Below are positions 35,298 to 45,275 of a stretch of DNA of 64,000 bases, piece by piece. The notes under the pieces were generated by a model. The model ran no database searches, was not told the DNA's origin, and saw nothing but the letters and a program-made list of their open reading frames with translations. Both the position numbers and the translations under genes were made by a program. The stretch comes from Peptoniphilaceae bacterium (lineage in GTDB: Bacteria; Bacillota; Clostridia; Tissierellales; Peptoniphilaceae). The DNA is taken from positions 25,600-89,599 of the forward strand of contig JASLJE010000040.1 in assembly GCA_030152565.1 (NCBI GenBank), written 5' to 3'. Position 1 is the stretch's first letter. The number at the start of each line of letters is the position of its first letter.

Positions 35298-36752
35298 ATG
35301 GAAGATTTAAATATGATATGGGATGAAATTAAAAGTATTATTCGGCTAAATACCAATGAGCTTCAATTTAATACTTGGATAAAGCCTTTAGTTCCCATAA
35401 AAATCGAAGATGATTCTCTCTATCTCAATGCAACTACCAACTTCATCAAAAAAATAGTGGTCGAAAAGTACTGCGACATGATTGAAGAGTACCTATCCTT
35501 CTTAATGGATAAGAAGATGAAGGTCGTGGTGGTTGAGCCAGGTCAAAATGACTTTAACTTTATTATGAACAAGGTAAAGATCAAAAGCGATGGCCAGGTA
35601 TCCTTAAACTATGAGGCTGAGATAGAAGAGAAAAAAGAAATTCAAAAACAAAAAGAAGAACTCAATAAGAAGATTAACAAGAACAATGTTAACAACAGCT
35701 TAAAATACCTAAATCCTAGGTATACCTTTGACAACTTTGTTAAAGGCAAGAGTAACGAATTCGCCCTAGCTGTTGCAACTGCTGTATCTCAAAATCCTGG
35801 AGTAGAGTTTAACCCCCTTTTCATCTACGGAGGATCTGGACTGGGTAAGACCCACTTGATGCAGGCCATAGGCCATGAAATACTCAAGACAAAACCAGAG
35901 ACCAAGGTGCTTTACATCACCAGTGAAAACTTTATGAATGAATTTATTTCAACTATTACAGACAAGACCAACAGTGTTACCAGTTCCCAGGCCTTTAGGA
36001 ACAAGTATAGGAATGCTGATGTCCTAATGATTGACGATATTCAATTTATAGCTGGCAAGGAGGGAACCCAAGAGGAACTCTTCCATACCTTTAATGCCTT
36101 AAGAGAGGTAAAAAAACAAATTATACTTACATCTGACAAGCCGCCCAAGGAGATTAAAAACTTGGAAGAAAGGCTGGTTACAAGGTTTGAAGGTGGCATG
36201 TTGGTAGATATCCAACTGCCAGACTATGAAACCAGGGTAGCCATCTTAAACCATAAGATCCAGGCTGATAAGATTGAGGTTCCCAATAATGTGGTAGAAT
36301 TTATAGCTTCCAACATTACATCTAATATAAGGGAACTGGAAGGTGCTATAATAAAGGTAGTAGCCTTCTATAATATAAAGAAGGGGTCTAGGGACTATAT
36401 AAGTGATGAGGAATACTTGGAAATAGCCAAGGAAGCCCTGTCCATAGAAGAACAAAGGGCCAAGCCAGTCACCCTAGAGCTGATAAAAGAAGTAGTTACA
36501 GCCCACTATAAGTTAAATGATGGGGACTTGGTATCCAAGAGCAGGCAAAAAAATATAGCCCTGCCTAGACAGATAGCCATGCACCTATCCAGGCAAATGA
36601 CTGATCTATCCCTGGTAAAGATTGCCAATTCCTTTGATAGGGACCACACAACAGTCATGCATGGGGATGAAAAGATAGAAAAAATGAAATTAGAGGATGA
36701 GGAATTCAAAAAAGAAATTGAAGAGCTGTCTGAAAAGATAAAAAAACAGTAA
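35298..36752 (+). CDS. dnaA: Chromosomal replication initiator protein DnaA
   Basis: AAA+ initiator that binds DnaA boxes and melts the origin. 484 residues from the ATG at 35298 (preceded by GGAGGAATT; the frame is open 11 codons further upstream but lacks a ribosome site). Domain I starts MEDLNMIWDEIKSI. A Lys/Glu-rich domain II follows, then the AAA+ domain with NPRYTFDNFVKGKSNEFA, Walker A GGSGLGKTH, and Walker B DVLMIDDIQF. Domain IV carries the box-reading signature LSLVKIANSFDRDHTTVMHG. DnaA boxes flank the gene on both sides. Confidence 0.98.
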   Translation: MEDLNMIWDEIKSIIRLNTNELQFNTWIKPLVPIKIEDDSLYLNATTNFIKKIVVEKYCDMIEEYLSFLMDKKMKVVVVEPGQNDFNFIMNKVKIKSDGQVSLNYEAEIEEKKEIQKQKEELNKKINKNNVNNSLKYLNPRYTFDNFVKGKSNEFALAVATAVSQNPGVEFNPLFIYGGSGLGKTHLMQAIGHEILKTKPETKVLYITSENFMNEFISTITDKTNSVTSSQAFRNKYRNADVLMIDDIQFIAGKEGTQEELFHTFNALREVKKQIILTSDKPPKEIKNLEERLVTRFEGGMLVDIQLPDYETRVAILNHKIQADKIEVPNNVVEFIASNITSNIRELEGAIIKVVAFYNIKKGSRDYISDEEYLEIAKEALSIEEQRAKPVTLELIKEVVTAHYKLNDGDLVSKSRQKNIALPRQIAMHLSRQMTDLSLVKIANSFDRDHTTVMHGDEKIEKMKLEDEEFKKEIEELSEKIKKQ

Positions 36753-36753
36753 A

Positions 36754-36906
36754 TGTGCATAACTTTAATAACTTATAAACTTGTTATGAAGTTATCCACA
36801 AGCTTATCAAGGGGGATTTTATTGATTTACTATAATCATTGTGGATTATCAACTTATCCACAGGCCCTACTACTATTATTACTAAGTTTTTAAATATATA
36901 TATACG
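36754..36906. other. oriC part 2: unwinding region between dnaA and dnaN
   Basis: Perfect DnaA boxes lie at 36792-36800 and 36854-36862, with one-mismatch boxes at 36754-36762 and 36840-36848. The last perfect box is followed by the GC spacer GGCCC (36863-36867), then six TAN triplets (TAC, TAC, TAT, TAT, TAC, TAA; 36868-36885), then an AT tract to about 36904. This order is that of the basal unwinding system described in Bacillus subtilis (DnaA box, GC spacer, DnaA-trio, DUE). Confidence 0.88.
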
Positions 36907-36920
36907 AATAGGAGACGAGA

Positions 36921-38015
36921 ATGAAATTTACTATTGATAAAAAAAGTTTAATTAAACATATAAATATAGCTCAAAAAGCAATCTCTTCAAAATCTACTAT
37001 GCAAATATTAGAAGGTATAGTTTTTGACGTTAGAGATGGATATTTAACCTTGATCTCAACAGATCTAGAATTATCTGTTGAAACCAGAGTTAAATGCGAT
37101 GTGATCGAGGAAGGTTCTGTTGTAATAAATTCTAGTATTATAGGAAATATTATTAGAAAGTTACCAGATGATATTATTAGTTTTACTGTAAAGGATGACA
37201 ATATAAATATAAAATGTCAAAAATCAGTCTTTAACATTATGGGACAAGACGCTTCAAATTATCCATCCCTACCAGAAGTTGAAAACCAAAATACAATTAG
37301 CTTAAATAATGAAGAATTAAAACAAGCTATTAAGGAAACAGAATTTTCAGCGTCAACAGAAGATACCAGGTTGGCCCTTACAGGACTTTTATTGGAAAAG
37401 ACACCTGAGAGCATAAACCTAGTAGGTCTAGATGGTTACAGATTAGCTGTTAAGAAGATTCCTTATTCCAATACAGAGGTAGAAGAAGTGATAGTACCTA
37501 GAAGGGCCATGTTAGAGCTATCAAAAATAGTAGAAGATGGCATGACCAGTATTAAAACTGTTAAGGGCCACATAGTTTTTGAAAATGAAGAAACTAAACT
37601 TTTCTCTAGATTAATAGATAAAAAATACATAGCCTATAAGGAAATAATTTCCTCAGACTATAGAACCAAGCTTCAAGTTAATAAGGACGATTTTTTAGCG
37701 GCCCTAGAAAGAGCATCCCTATTAGCCAAGGAAGAAAAAGCAAACCTAGTTGTCTTAACAATAGAAGACAATATGATCAGAATACAATCAAATACAGAAA
37801 TAGGTAATGTGGATGAAAAAATATCTTGTAGGCAAGAAGGAGAAGACCTTCAAATAGCCTTTAATGCTAGATACTTAATAGAGGGAGTAAAGGCCCAAAG
37901 CGAAGAAGAATTAGTTCTTTACTTTAACGAGTCTTTAAATCCTATGCAAATGCATCCAGCAAAAGACGAAGATAGTTACATTTATTTGGCATTGCCAGTT
38001 AGGGTGGGAAGATAA
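36921..38015 (+). CDS. dnaN: DNA polymerase III subunit beta (sliding clamp)
   Basis: Ring-shaped processivity clamp. The 364 residues form the three DnaN repeats, starting MKFTIDKKSLIKHINIAQKAISSKSTMQILEGI, with SASTEDTRLALTGLLLE and TDG-like DGYRLA in the middle and the C-terminal peptide-binding end NPMQMHPAKDEDSYIYLALPVRV (the usual MPM appears as MQM). AGGAGACGAGA precedes the ATG. Its stop codon overlaps the start of the S4-domain gene. Confidence 0.97.
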   Translation: MKFTIDKKSLIKHINIAQKAISSKSTMQILEGIVFDVRDGYLTLISTDLELSVETRVKCDVIEEGSVVINSSIIGNIIRKLPDDIISFTVKDDNINIKCQKSVFNIMGQDASNYPSLPEVENQNTISLNNEELKQAIKETEFSASTEDTRLALTGLLLEKTPESINLVGLDGYRLAVKKIPYSNTEVEEVIVPRRAMLELSKIVEDGMTSIKTVKGHIVFENEETKLFSRLIDKKYIAYKEIISSDYRTKLQVNKDDFLAALERASLLAKEEKANLVVLTIEDNMIRIQSNTEIGNVDEKISCRQEGEDLQIAFNARYLIEGVKAQSEEELVLYFNESLNPMQMHPAKDEDSYIYLALPVRVGR

Positions 38016-38230
38016 TGGAAAAAATAGATATAAAAATAGAGACTGAATTTATTAAGCTAGACCAATTATTGAAATTTGCTTCAGTAGTTGGATCAGGAGC
38101 TGAGGCTAAAATGTTTATCAAGGATGGAGAAGTTCTTGTAAACGGAGAAGTTTGTAGCCAAAGAGGAAAAAAAATAAGAGAAGGCGACAAGGTAGAGATA
38201 TTTGACTATGTTATAGAAATAAGAGGTTAG
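38015..38230 (+). CDS. yaaA: S4-domain RNA-binding protein YaaA
   Basis: A 71-residue protein made almost entirely of an S4 RNA-binding domain (KLDQLLKFASVVGSGAEAKMFIKDGEVLVNGEVCSQRGKKIREGDKV). It is the small gene conserved between dnaN and recF in Firmicutes. The start ATG overlaps the dnaN stop codon (TAATG), suggesting coupling. Its RNA target is unknown; homologues have been linked to 50S assembly. Confidence 0.92.
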   Translation: MEKIDIKIETEFIKLDQLLKFASVVGSGAEAKMFIKDGEVLVNGEVCSQRGKKIREGDKVEIFDYVIEIRG

Positions 38231-38234
38231 TCAA

Positions 38235-39344
38235 TTGATTATCAAAAATTTAACATTAATAAATCATAGGAATTATGAGTTAGAAAATGTTGTTTTCCAT
38301 GATAATACCAATATATTGGTAGGCGATAATGCCCAGGGCAAGACCAATCTATTGGAAAGTATATATATATTGGCCAGAGGATCCACATTTAAAAATATTA
38401 AAGAAAATAATATAATTAGATTTGACTGTGAGAACTCTTATATTAGGGCAGATATTTTAAACGGCAATAGAAAGAAGACTGTCGAAGTTAAATTCTCCCA
38501 AAGTGAAAAAAAAAGAATTAGGATAAATGAGGTGGAAATAGAAAAACTAAATGAACTGAGAAGTCAGTTTGGAGTAGTTTTATTTTCACCTGAAGATTTA
38601 AAAATCGTCAAGGAAGGACCTGTCCTTAGGAGAAAATTTATTGATGATATAATAGCTAATAACGACATTAACTATAAAAAGTATCTAAATAAGTATAGGC
38701 AGATTTTAAATCAGAGAAATAATCTACTAAAGAAGAGGGGCAGGGACAAGTATTTTGAGCAAATGCTCAAGGCCCTGGACCAACAGATGGTAGACTACGG
38801 GTCCAAGGTAATAATTTATAGGTATAAATATATAGAAATGCTAAAAATACTAGCCATTGATTATCATGCTAAATTAACAGATGAAAAGGAAGTACTATCT
38901 ATTAATTATGATACAAATGTGGGAGAGGACTTAAGCAGTCTGTCTCAAATAGAAAAAGACTACTCTGAAAATCTGAAGAGAAGCCTTGCCAGGGACCTGG
39001 AATATAGAAATACCTTTATAGGATCCCACAAGGATGACCTGGATTTGTTTATAAATGGGATGGATGTAAAATTATATGCATCTCAGGGGCAACAAAGGAC
39101 TACCATGTTGTCGTTAAAACTGGCTGAGATGGCTCTAATTGAAAAATTAAGCAAGAGTAAGCCCATTCTACTACTAGACGATGTTTTTTCCGAACTGGAC
39201 AATTATAGGGCTTCATCTCTAGTAAAAAACATTGAGGGGTATCAAAATATAATAACAACCAATAATTTGGATAATTTAGACCAAAACAAACTTAATGGAC
39301 AAGTTTTAAAAATAGTCAATGGAAAAATAAAAGATTATAGATAG
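38235..39344 (+). CDS. recF: DNA replication and repair protein RecF
   Basis: SMC-like ATPase that helps load RecA at gaps. The 369 residues start with a TTG codon (MIIKNLTLINHRNYE, a typical RecF N-terminus), with Walker A GDNAQGKTNLLES near 31-43, the signature region YASQGQQRTTMLSLKLAE and Walker B PILLLDDVFSELD. AAGAGGTTAG stands before the start. It lies 4 bases after yaaA, in the standard dnaA-dnaN-yaaA-recF-gyrB-gyrA order. Confidence 0.96.
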   Translation: MIIKNLTLINHRNYELENVVFHDNTNILVGDNAQGKTNLLESIYILARGSTFKNIKENNIIRFDCENSYIRADILNGNRKKTVEVKFSQSEKKRIRINEVEIEKLNELRSQFGVVLFSPEDLKIVKEGPVLRRKFIDDIIANNDINYKKYLNKYRQILNQRNNLLKKRGRDKYFEQMLKALDQQMVDYGSKVIIYRYKYIEMLKILAIDYHAKLTDEKEVLSINYDTNVGEDLSSLSQIEKDYSENLKRSLARDLEYRNTFIGSHKDDLDLFINGMDVKLYASQGQQRTTMLSLKLAEMALIEKLSKSKPILLLDDVFSELDNYRASSLVKNIEGYQNIITTNNLDNLDQNKLNGQVLKIVNGKIKDYR

Positions 39345-39365
39345 TTATCAAGAAAGGATAAATAT

Positions 39366-41273
39366 ATGTCAGAAAAGAAAAAAAAGTATGGTGAAAGTAA
39401 TATCAGGGTCTTGGAAGGCCTGGAAGCTGTAAGATTAAGACCTGGTATGTACATAGGTTCAACTGATGAAAGGGGACTTCATCACTTGGTTTATGAAGTT
39501 GTAGACAACTCAGTGGACGAGGCCCTAGCAGGTCGTTGTGACACTATTAAGGTTACCCTATTTGAAGATAATTCATGTCAAGTTGAGGACAATGGATCAG
39601 GTATACCAGTTGAAAAACATCACCAAACAGGTAAGTCCACTTTAGAGACAGTACTTACAATTCTTCACGCAGGTGGAAAGTTTGATGCAGATGCCTATGA
39701 TTTCTCAGGAGGTCTGCACGGAGTAGGGGTTTCAGTTGTAAATGCCCTATCCAGCAAGCTAGTGGCAGAAATATCCAGAGATGGTTATGTTCACAGGCAA
39801 GAATTTTCCAGGGGAGAAGCTGTTGGTAAGTTGAAAAAAACTGAAAAGACAGATACTACAGGAACAGTAATAAGGTTTTGGCCTGATGAAGAGATTTTTG
39901 ATACAACCATCTTCAACAGAAAGACCTTGGAAACAAGATTTAGAGAAATGTCCTTTTTAAACCAAGGACTTAAAATAATACTTGAAGACAAGAGGGAAGA
40001 TTTTGTAGAAGAATTTTATGCAGAGGGAGGTATTAAGAGCTTTGTCGAGTACTTAAATAGGAAAAAGACAGCCATGATACCAGAAGTAGTTCACTTTACA
40101 GGTGAAGTAGAGGGCTCTATTGTAGATATAGCCTTCCAATATACAGATTCCTACTCAGAAAATGTTTTAACCTTTGCCAATAACATTCATACTCCAGAGG
40201 GAGGAACCCACTTGACAGGTTTTAGGTCAGCCTTGACCAAGACCTTAAATGACTACGGTAGACAATATAATATAATAAAAGAAAAAGAGGATAATCTTTC
40301 AGGAGATGATACCAGGGAAGGCTTAACAGCTGTAGTAACAGTTAAGTTAAAAAACCCTCAGTTTGAAGGACAGACCAAGTCCAAGCTGGGAAATGGGGAA
40401 ATGAGAGGTATAGTGGATAACTTCTTCTCAGAAAACCTGGAAAACTTCCTAGAGGAAAACCCTAGAATATCCAAGACTATTTTAGAAAAAGCCCTGAGTT
40501 CTCAAAGGGCTAGGGAGGCGGCTAGAAAGGCTAGGGACTTGACTAGAAAAAGATCAGTTCTAGACAATACCACCCTGCCAGGTAAGTTGGCTGACTGTCA
40601 AGAGACCAATATTGAAGTAAATGAAATTTTCATAGTCGAAGGGGACTCAGCGGGTGGTTCAGCCAAGATGGGTAGGGACAATAGGACCCAGGCCATACTT
40701 CCCCTAAAGGGAAAGATAATGAACGTGGAGAAGGCTAGACTGGACAGGGTTTTAGGTTCAGATGAAATAAAGGCTATGATAACTGCCTTTGGAACCGGTG
40801 TAGGTCCAGAATTTGACATTTCCAAGTTAAGATATGGAAAAATTATTATCATGACGGATGCGGATGTGGACGGAGCCCATATAGCTACTCTTTTACTAAC
40901 CTTTATGTATAGATACATGAGACCTTTAATTGAAAATGGCCATGTCTATATAGCTCAACCACCTTTATTTAAGGTATCTAAGGGCAAGAAGGAAAGATAT
41001 GTTTATGACGAGGTTGAATTAGAGAGGGTACTTGATTCCCTAGAAGGTGAAAAGTACAAGATTAACAGATACAAGGGGCTGGGTGAAATGAACGCCAAGC
41101 AACTTTGGGAAACAACCATGGATCCTGACCATAGGGTCCTACTACAGGTCAAGATAGACCAAGAATCCTTGACAGTAGATGAAACATTTTCAACTCTTAT
41201 GGGTGACAAGGTAGAACCTAGAAGACAGTTTATTGAAGAAAATGCTAAGTACGTTAAGAATATAGATGCATAG
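39366..41273 (+). CDS. gyrB: DNA gyrase subunit B
   Basis: ATPase subunit that powers negative supercoiling. The 635 residues include the GHKL ATPase motifs ([40 protein letters not shown]), the transducer domain, the TOPRIM domain ([29 protein letters not shown]) and the C-terminal [20 protein letters not shown]. It lies 21 bases after recF with a GAAAGGATAA site. It is followed 9 bases later by gyrA. Confidence 0.98.
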   Translation: MSEKKKKYGESNIRVLEGLEAVRLRPGMYIGSTDERGLHHLVYEVVDNSVDEALAGRCDTIKVTLFEDNSCQVEDNGSGIPVEKHHQTGKSTLETVLTILHAGGKFDADAYDFSGGLHGVGVSVVNALSSKLVAEISRDGYVHRQEFSRGEAVGKLKKTEKTDTTGTVIRFWPDEEIFDTTIFNRKTLETRFREMSFLNQGLKIILEDKREDFVEEFYAEGGIKSFVEYLNRKKTAMIPEVVHFTGEVEGSIVDIAFQYTDSYSENVLTFANNIHTPEGGTHLTGFRSALTKTLNDYGRQYNIIKEKEDNLSGDDTREGLTAVVTVKLKNPQFEGQTKSKLGNGEMRGIVDNFFSENLENFLEENPRISKTILEKALSSQRAREAARKARDLTRKRSVLDNTTLPGKLADCQETNIEVNEIFIVEGDSAGGSAKMGRDNRTQAILPLKGKIMNVEKARLDRVLGSDEIKAMITAFGTGVGPEFDISKLRYGKIIIMTDADVDGAHIATLLLTFMYRYMRPLIENGHVYIAQPPLFKVSKGKKERYVYDEVELERVLDSLEGEKYKINRYKGLGEMNAKQLWETTMDPDHRVLLQVKIDQESLTVDETFSTLMGDKVEPRRQFIEENAKYVKNIDA

Positions 41274-41282
41274 GAGTGAAAG

Positions 41283-43721
41283 ATGACAGAAATTAATCAA
41301 GAACATACAAATGTAATTAAGACAGATATAGAAAAACAAATGAAAAGCTCCTATTTGGATTATTCCATGTCGGTTATTGTGTCTAGGGCACTTCCAGACG
41401 TAAGAGATGGTTTAAAGCCAGTTCATAGGAGAATCCTATACGGAATGCAAATCCTAGGACTAATGCCAGACAAGCCTCATAGAAAGTCAGCCAGACTAGT
41501 AGGGGATGTAATGGGACGTTTTCACCCTCATGGCGACAGTGCTATCTACGAGGCTGTTGTAAGATTGGCCCAAGACTTTTCAACCAGGTATCCACTGGCT
41601 GATGGTCAAGGTAACTTTGGTTCCATAGATGGGGACGGGGCAGCAGCCATGCGTTATACGGAAGTTAAGATGACCAAGTTGGCCTTGGAAATGTTAAGGG
41701 ACATCAACAAGGATACAGTTGACTTCCAACCAAACTTTGACGAAGAAGAAGTAGAACCAGTTGTTCTACCAGCAAGATTCCCTAACCTTTTGGTAAATGG
41801 ATCTTCAGGTATAGCAGTAGGTATGGCTACCAATATGGCTCCCCACAACCTGGGAGAGGTAATAGATGGCTGTATCGCCTATATGGACAATGAAGATATA
41901 ACCATAGACGAACTTATGGAATATATACCTGGACCAGACTTTCCAACAGGGGCAGAAATCAGGGGTAAATCTGAGATAGTAAGCGCCTACAAGACTGGTA
42001 GAGGTAAGGTTAAGCTAAGGGCTGTAGCCAATATAGAAGAGTACAAGAACAAGCATAGAATAATAATTTCAGAAATACCTTATCAGGTTAATAAATCCAA
42101 CCTAATTATTAAGATTGCAGACCTGGTAAAGGAAAAGAGAATAGAAGGCATATCAGATATAAGAGATGAGTCTGATATGAAGGGAATAAGGGTTGTAATT
42201 GAGTTAAAAAGAGACGCTAATCCAAATGTTGTCTTAAATAATCTTTACAAGTATACTCAAATGCAAACCACCTTCGGTATTATCAACCTTGCCCTAGTAG
42301 ACGGAGTTCCAAGAGTACTTAACTTAAAGGAATTAATAGGCTACTATATAGAACACCAAAAAGAAGTTGTTACTAGAAGGACACAATTTGACTTAAATAA
42401 GGCTGAAGCTAGGGCCCACATTGTAGAGGGACTTAGGATAGCCATAGACCATATAGATGAGATAATTAAAATAATTAGATCCAACTATGATGACGAACAA
42501 ATTAAAAAAGAATTTACTGAAAAGTTTGGCCTTAGTGAATTACAAGGTCAAGCCATCTTGGACATGCAGTTAAAAAGACTTTCAGGTCTGCAAATAGAAA
42601 AGCTAGATGCAGAATATGAAGAGCTTTTAAAGACTATAGCTGGTTTGAAGGAAATCTTAAACCATGAAGATGTCCTACTACAATTGATTAAGGATGAACT
42701 TTTAGAAGTAAAGGAAAAATTTGATGACGAGAGAAGGACAGTAATCAAGCCAGATCTTGGAGAAATAGATATAGAAGATTTAATCGAGGAAGAGGAAGTA
42801 CTAATAACCTTGACTAGAGATGGCTATATCAAGAGACTTCCTGCTGATACCTACAAGGTACAAAACAGAGGAGGCAAGGGGGTTATGGGACTTACTACCA
42901 AGGAAGATGACTTTGTAGAAAACCTATTTATAACCTCAACCCATGACAATATACTATTCTTTACAAACTTTGGTAGAGTTTATAGTAAGAAGGCCTATGA
43001 AATCCAAGAGGGTAGAAGGGCGGCTAAGGGCCAAGCCATAATCAATATTCTACAATTAGAGGCAAATGAAAGAGTTACTGCAGTCTTTCCTATTAAGGAG
43101 ATAGATGAAGATAACTATATTGTATTGTTGACTAAGAATGGTACAATTAAGAGAACAGAGGCCTCCTTATTTGAAAATATAAGAACCAGTGGAGTTAGGG
43201 CTATTACCTTGGTCGATGATGACGAACTAGTAGCTGCTAAATACACTAAGGAAGATACAGAAATCCTTATAGTTACTGAAAAGGGACAATCCATAAGATT
43301 TGCCCTAATGGATGTAAGACCTATGGGAAGATCAGCCCAAGGGGTTATAGGGATTAGATTAAATGAGGACGACCATGTTGTTTCCATGGGTCTGGTTGAC
43401 GAGAACAAGTATGTTCTAGTAGTTTCAGAACTAGGCTATGGTAAAAAGACCCTACTAACCAACTACAAGGTACAAAACAGAGGTGGTAAAGGACTTAAAA
43501 CCTATAAGATAACCAAAAAAACAGGTAGGGTTGCAGCTTCACAATTGGTTAATATGGAGGATGAAATAATCCTTGTATCTGCCAAGGGAGATGTGATCAG
43601 ATTAAATGTGAGGGATGTGTCAACCCAAGGTAGGGATACTCAAGGAGTAAAACTAAAGGACGTAAAGGCTAATGATGATAAGATTGTAGCCATGACCAAG
43701 TATATTGAAGATATTGATTAG
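41283..43721 (+). CDS. gyrA: DNA gyrase subunit A
   Basis: DNA-cleaving subunit of gyrase. The 812 residues include [33 protein letters not shown], the quinolone-determining region ([19 protein letters not shown]), the active-site tyrosine in [10 protein letters not shown], the breakage-reunion dimer region, and the six-bladed C-terminal wrapping domain with the GyrA-box [11 protein letters not shown] (about residue 530). A second QNRGGKGLK repeat is near 735. A GGAGTGAAAG site precedes the ATG. The next gene, a STAS protein, starts 9 bases later. Confidence 0.98.
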   Translation: MTEINQEHTNVIKTDIEKQMKSSYLDYSMSVIVSRALPDVRDGLKPVHRRILYGMQILGLMPDKPHRKSARLVGDVMGRFHPHGDSAIYEAVVRLAQDFSTRYPLADGQGNFGSIDGDGAAAMRYTEVKMTKLALEMLRDINKDTVDFQPNFDEEEVEPVVLPARFPNLLVNGSSGIAVGMATNMAPHNLGEVIDGCIAYMDNEDITIDELMEYIPGPDFPTGAEIRGKSEIVSAYKTGRGKVKLRAVANIEEYKNKHRIIISEIPYQVNKSNLIIKIADLVKEKRIEGISDIRDESDMKGIRVVIELKRDANPNVVLNNLYKYTQMQTTFGIINLALVDGVPRVLNLKELIGYYIEHQKEVVTRRTQFDLNKAEARAHIVEGLRIAIDHIDEIIKIIRSNYDDEQIKKEFTEKFGLSELQGQAILDMQLKRLSGLQIEKLDAEYEELLKTIAGLKEILNHEDVLLQLIKDELLEVKEKFDDERRTVIKPDLGEIDIEDLIEEEEVLITLTRDGYIKRLPADTYKVQNRGGKGVMGLTTKEDDFVENLFITSTHDNILFFTNFGRVYSKKAYEIQEGRRAAKGQAIINILQLEANERVTAVFPIKEIDEDNYIVLLTKNGTIKRTEASLFENIRTSGVRAITLVDDDELVAAKYTKEDTEILIVTEKGQSIRFALMDVRPMGRSAQGVIGIRLNEDDHVVSMGLVDENKYVLVVSELGYGKKTLLTNYKVQNRGGKGLKTYKITKKTGRVAASQLVNMEDEIILVSAKGDVIRLNVRDVSTQGRDTQGVKLKDVKANDDKIVAMTKYIEDID

Positions 43722-43730
43722 GAGTAAAAA

Positions 43731-44039
43731 ATGCTATTTAACATCGAGTTTAACGAAACTGACAAACTATATGTAAAGGTATCTGGAGACTTAGATATAA
43801 ATAATATAGCTAAGTTGAGAGAGGAAGTTTTAGCCCAATATGAAGATATAGACAAGGATATAGTTTTTGACTTTATCGACTTGGATTATATAGACTCAAC
43901 AGGTTTGGGTGTATTGATTTCAGTTTATAAGAGAGTTAAGGAAAAAGACAATCAAATATATATAAAAAATGCTAAAAAGAACATTAAAAAGTTATTCTAT
44001 ATAACTGAATTAGATCAAATATTTAACTTAGAGGATTAA
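43731..44039 (+). CDS. STAS-domain anti-anti-sigma factor (SpoIIAA/RsbV-like)
   Basis: A 102-residue, single-domain STAS protein of the type that frees a sigma factor by binding its anti-sigma partner. The phosphorylation motif YIDSTGLGVL is intact, with the acceptor serine at residue 56, the same position as in RsbV. It follows gyrA by 9 bases and is followed by an RsbW-like gene after one base, so the three-gene sigma cassette may be partly read from the gyrBA transcript. Confidence 0.88.
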   Translation: MLFNIEFNETDKLYVKVSGDLDINNIAKLREEVLAQYEDIDKDIVFDFIDLDYIDSTGLGVLISVYKRVKEKDNQIYIKNAKKNIKKLFYITELDQIFNLED

Positions 44040-44040
44040 C

Positions 44041-44391
44041 ATGGAAAAAGTAAAGATTAATATACCAAGTAACCCGAAATATTTATTGACAGTAAGATTG
44101 GCAACATCATCTATGGCAAGCATATTAGACTTTGACTTGGAAGCTGTGGAAGACCTGAAGGTTTCCATATCAGAAATAGTCAATTATGTTATACCTTACA
44201 ATGATGACAAGGTAGAGATAGACTACTACTTATTTGAAGACAAGATGGAAATCAAGGTCAAGGCAGATAAGAATATATTTGAAGATATTGTAGTTACAGA
44301 AGAATTGAAATTAAAACAACAAATACTACTATGTTTGACAGATGATATAAAAACAGAAGGGGATTCTATAACAATAGTAAAAAATAAGTAA
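44041..44391 (+). CDS. RsbW/SpoIIAB-like anti-sigma protein with degenerate ATPase domain
   Basis: A 116-residue protein whose first 75 residues align by eye with RsbW/SpoIIAB (IPSNPKYLLTVRLATSSMASILDFDLEAVEDLKVSISEIVN, then VEIDYYLFEDKMEIKV). After this, the ATP-binding G1 (DxGxG) and G2 (GxGxG) boxes of the GHKL kinase fold are absent, the N-box is altered (SEIVNYV instead of SEAxTNA), and the protein is about 30-45 residues shorter than its relatives. ATP binding and kinase activity are therefore doubtful, though sigma binding may persist. It stands between the STAS gene and the sigma-factor gene, 10 bases from the latter. Confidence 0.75.
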   Translation: MEKVKINIPSNPKYLLTVRLATSSMASILDFDLEAVEDLKVSISEIVNYVIPYNDDKVEIDYYLFEDKMEIKVKADKNIFEDIVVTEELKLKQQILLCLTDDIKTEGDSITIVKNK

Positions 44392-44401
44392 AGGAATTTA
44401 T

Positions 44402-45196
44402 ATGACTAATCTTGATAAAAAAAATCGTGAGGAACTGACCAATCAAGAAGTAAAAAAATTGTTTAAAGAGTACAGTATCACGAAGGATAAAAAAATTAGA
44501 GATAGATTAATTGAACACCACCTTTATATAGCTGAAATATTGGCCAAAAAATATGTTAACAAGGGGATAGAGTACGACGATCTATTCCAAGTGGCCTCAA
44601 TAGGTTTAATCTATGCTATAGATAGGTTTGACGTGGATAAGGGATATGAATTTTCCAGCTTTGCCACACCTACTATAGTTGGAGAATTAAAGAGATACTT
44701 TAGAGATAAGGGTTGGGTCATTAGAGTTCCTAGAAGAATACAAGAGTTATCGAAAAAGGTTAATATAGCTAAGATAGATTTAGCTCAAGAGCTTCAAAGA
44801 ACCCCAACTGTAGATGAAATAGCAAGACACTTGGAAATATCGTCTGAAGAGGTTATAGAGGCTATGGAGGCATCTCAAGTCTATGCTCCCCAATCACTTG
44901 ACAAGACCCTGGATCCCAACAATGACGACAGGGATGTTAATATGGGAGACTTACTAGGAATAGAGGACAAGAACTATGAATCTATAGAGACCATGGACTT
45001 TATAAAAAATACCATGGAAAAATTGGACGAGGTCGAAAGACAAATCCTAGTCTATAGATACTTTGACAAGATGACCCAGATAGCTATAGCTGAAAGGTTG
45101 GACGTTAGTCAAATGACAGTTTCCAGGATGGAAAAGAAGATTCTAAAGAAGTTTAGAAAAGAACTTGAAATAATGGAAAGAGAACTTAGACAGTAA
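44402..45196 (+). CDS. SigB/SigF/SigG-family RNA polymerase sigma factor
   Basis: A 264-residue group 3 sigma-70 factor. It has region 2 (LIEHHLYIAEILAKKYVNKGIEYDDLFQVASIGLIYAIDRFDVDKGYEFSSFATPTIVGELKRYFRDKGWVIRVPRR, split here only by its natural sub-regions), region 3 (TPTVDEIARHLEISSEEV) and the region 4 helix-turn-helix (TQIAIAERLDVSQMTVSRMEKKI). Together with the STAS and RsbW-like genes it forms a partner-switch cassette of the sigma-B or sigma-F type. No other sporulation gene is in the window, so a stress or stationary-phase role is as likely as a developmental one. Two hairpins follow the gene. Confidence 0.9.
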   Translation: MTNLDKKNREELTNQEVKKLFKEYSITKDKKIRDRLIEHHLYIAEILAKKYVNKGIEYDDLFQVASIGLIYAIDRFDVDKGYEFSSFATPTIVGELKRYFRDKGWVIRVPRRIQELSKKVNIAKIDLAQELQRTPTVDEIARHLEISSEEVIEAMEASQVYAPQSLDKTLDPNNDDRDVNMGDLLGIEDKNYESIETMDFIKNTMEKLDEVERQILVYRYFDKMTQIAIAERLDVSQMTVSRMEKKILKKFRKELEIMERELRQ

Positions 45197-45202
45197 AAAA
45201 TA

Positions 45203-45229
45203 TACCTAGCTTTACAAAAGGCTAGGTAT
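45203..45229 (+). repeat. Hairpin after the sigma-factor gene
   Basis: ATACCTAGC and GCTAGGTAT flank a 9-base loop. No T run follows, so it is likely an mRNA 3' stabilising hairpin or a weak terminator ahead of the stronger one at 45248. Confidence 0.5.
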
Positions 45230-45247
45230 AGCTATATAAGATAAGGT

Positions 45248-45275
45248 AAAAGGGAGTATATACTCCCTTTTTTTA
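45248..45275. terminator. Bidirectional terminator between the sigma-factor and antiporter genes
   Basis: AAAAGGGAGTA, TA and TACTCCCTTTT followed by T/A runs. It serves the plus-strand sigma cassette and touches the end of the minus-strand antiporter gene. Confidence 0.82.
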
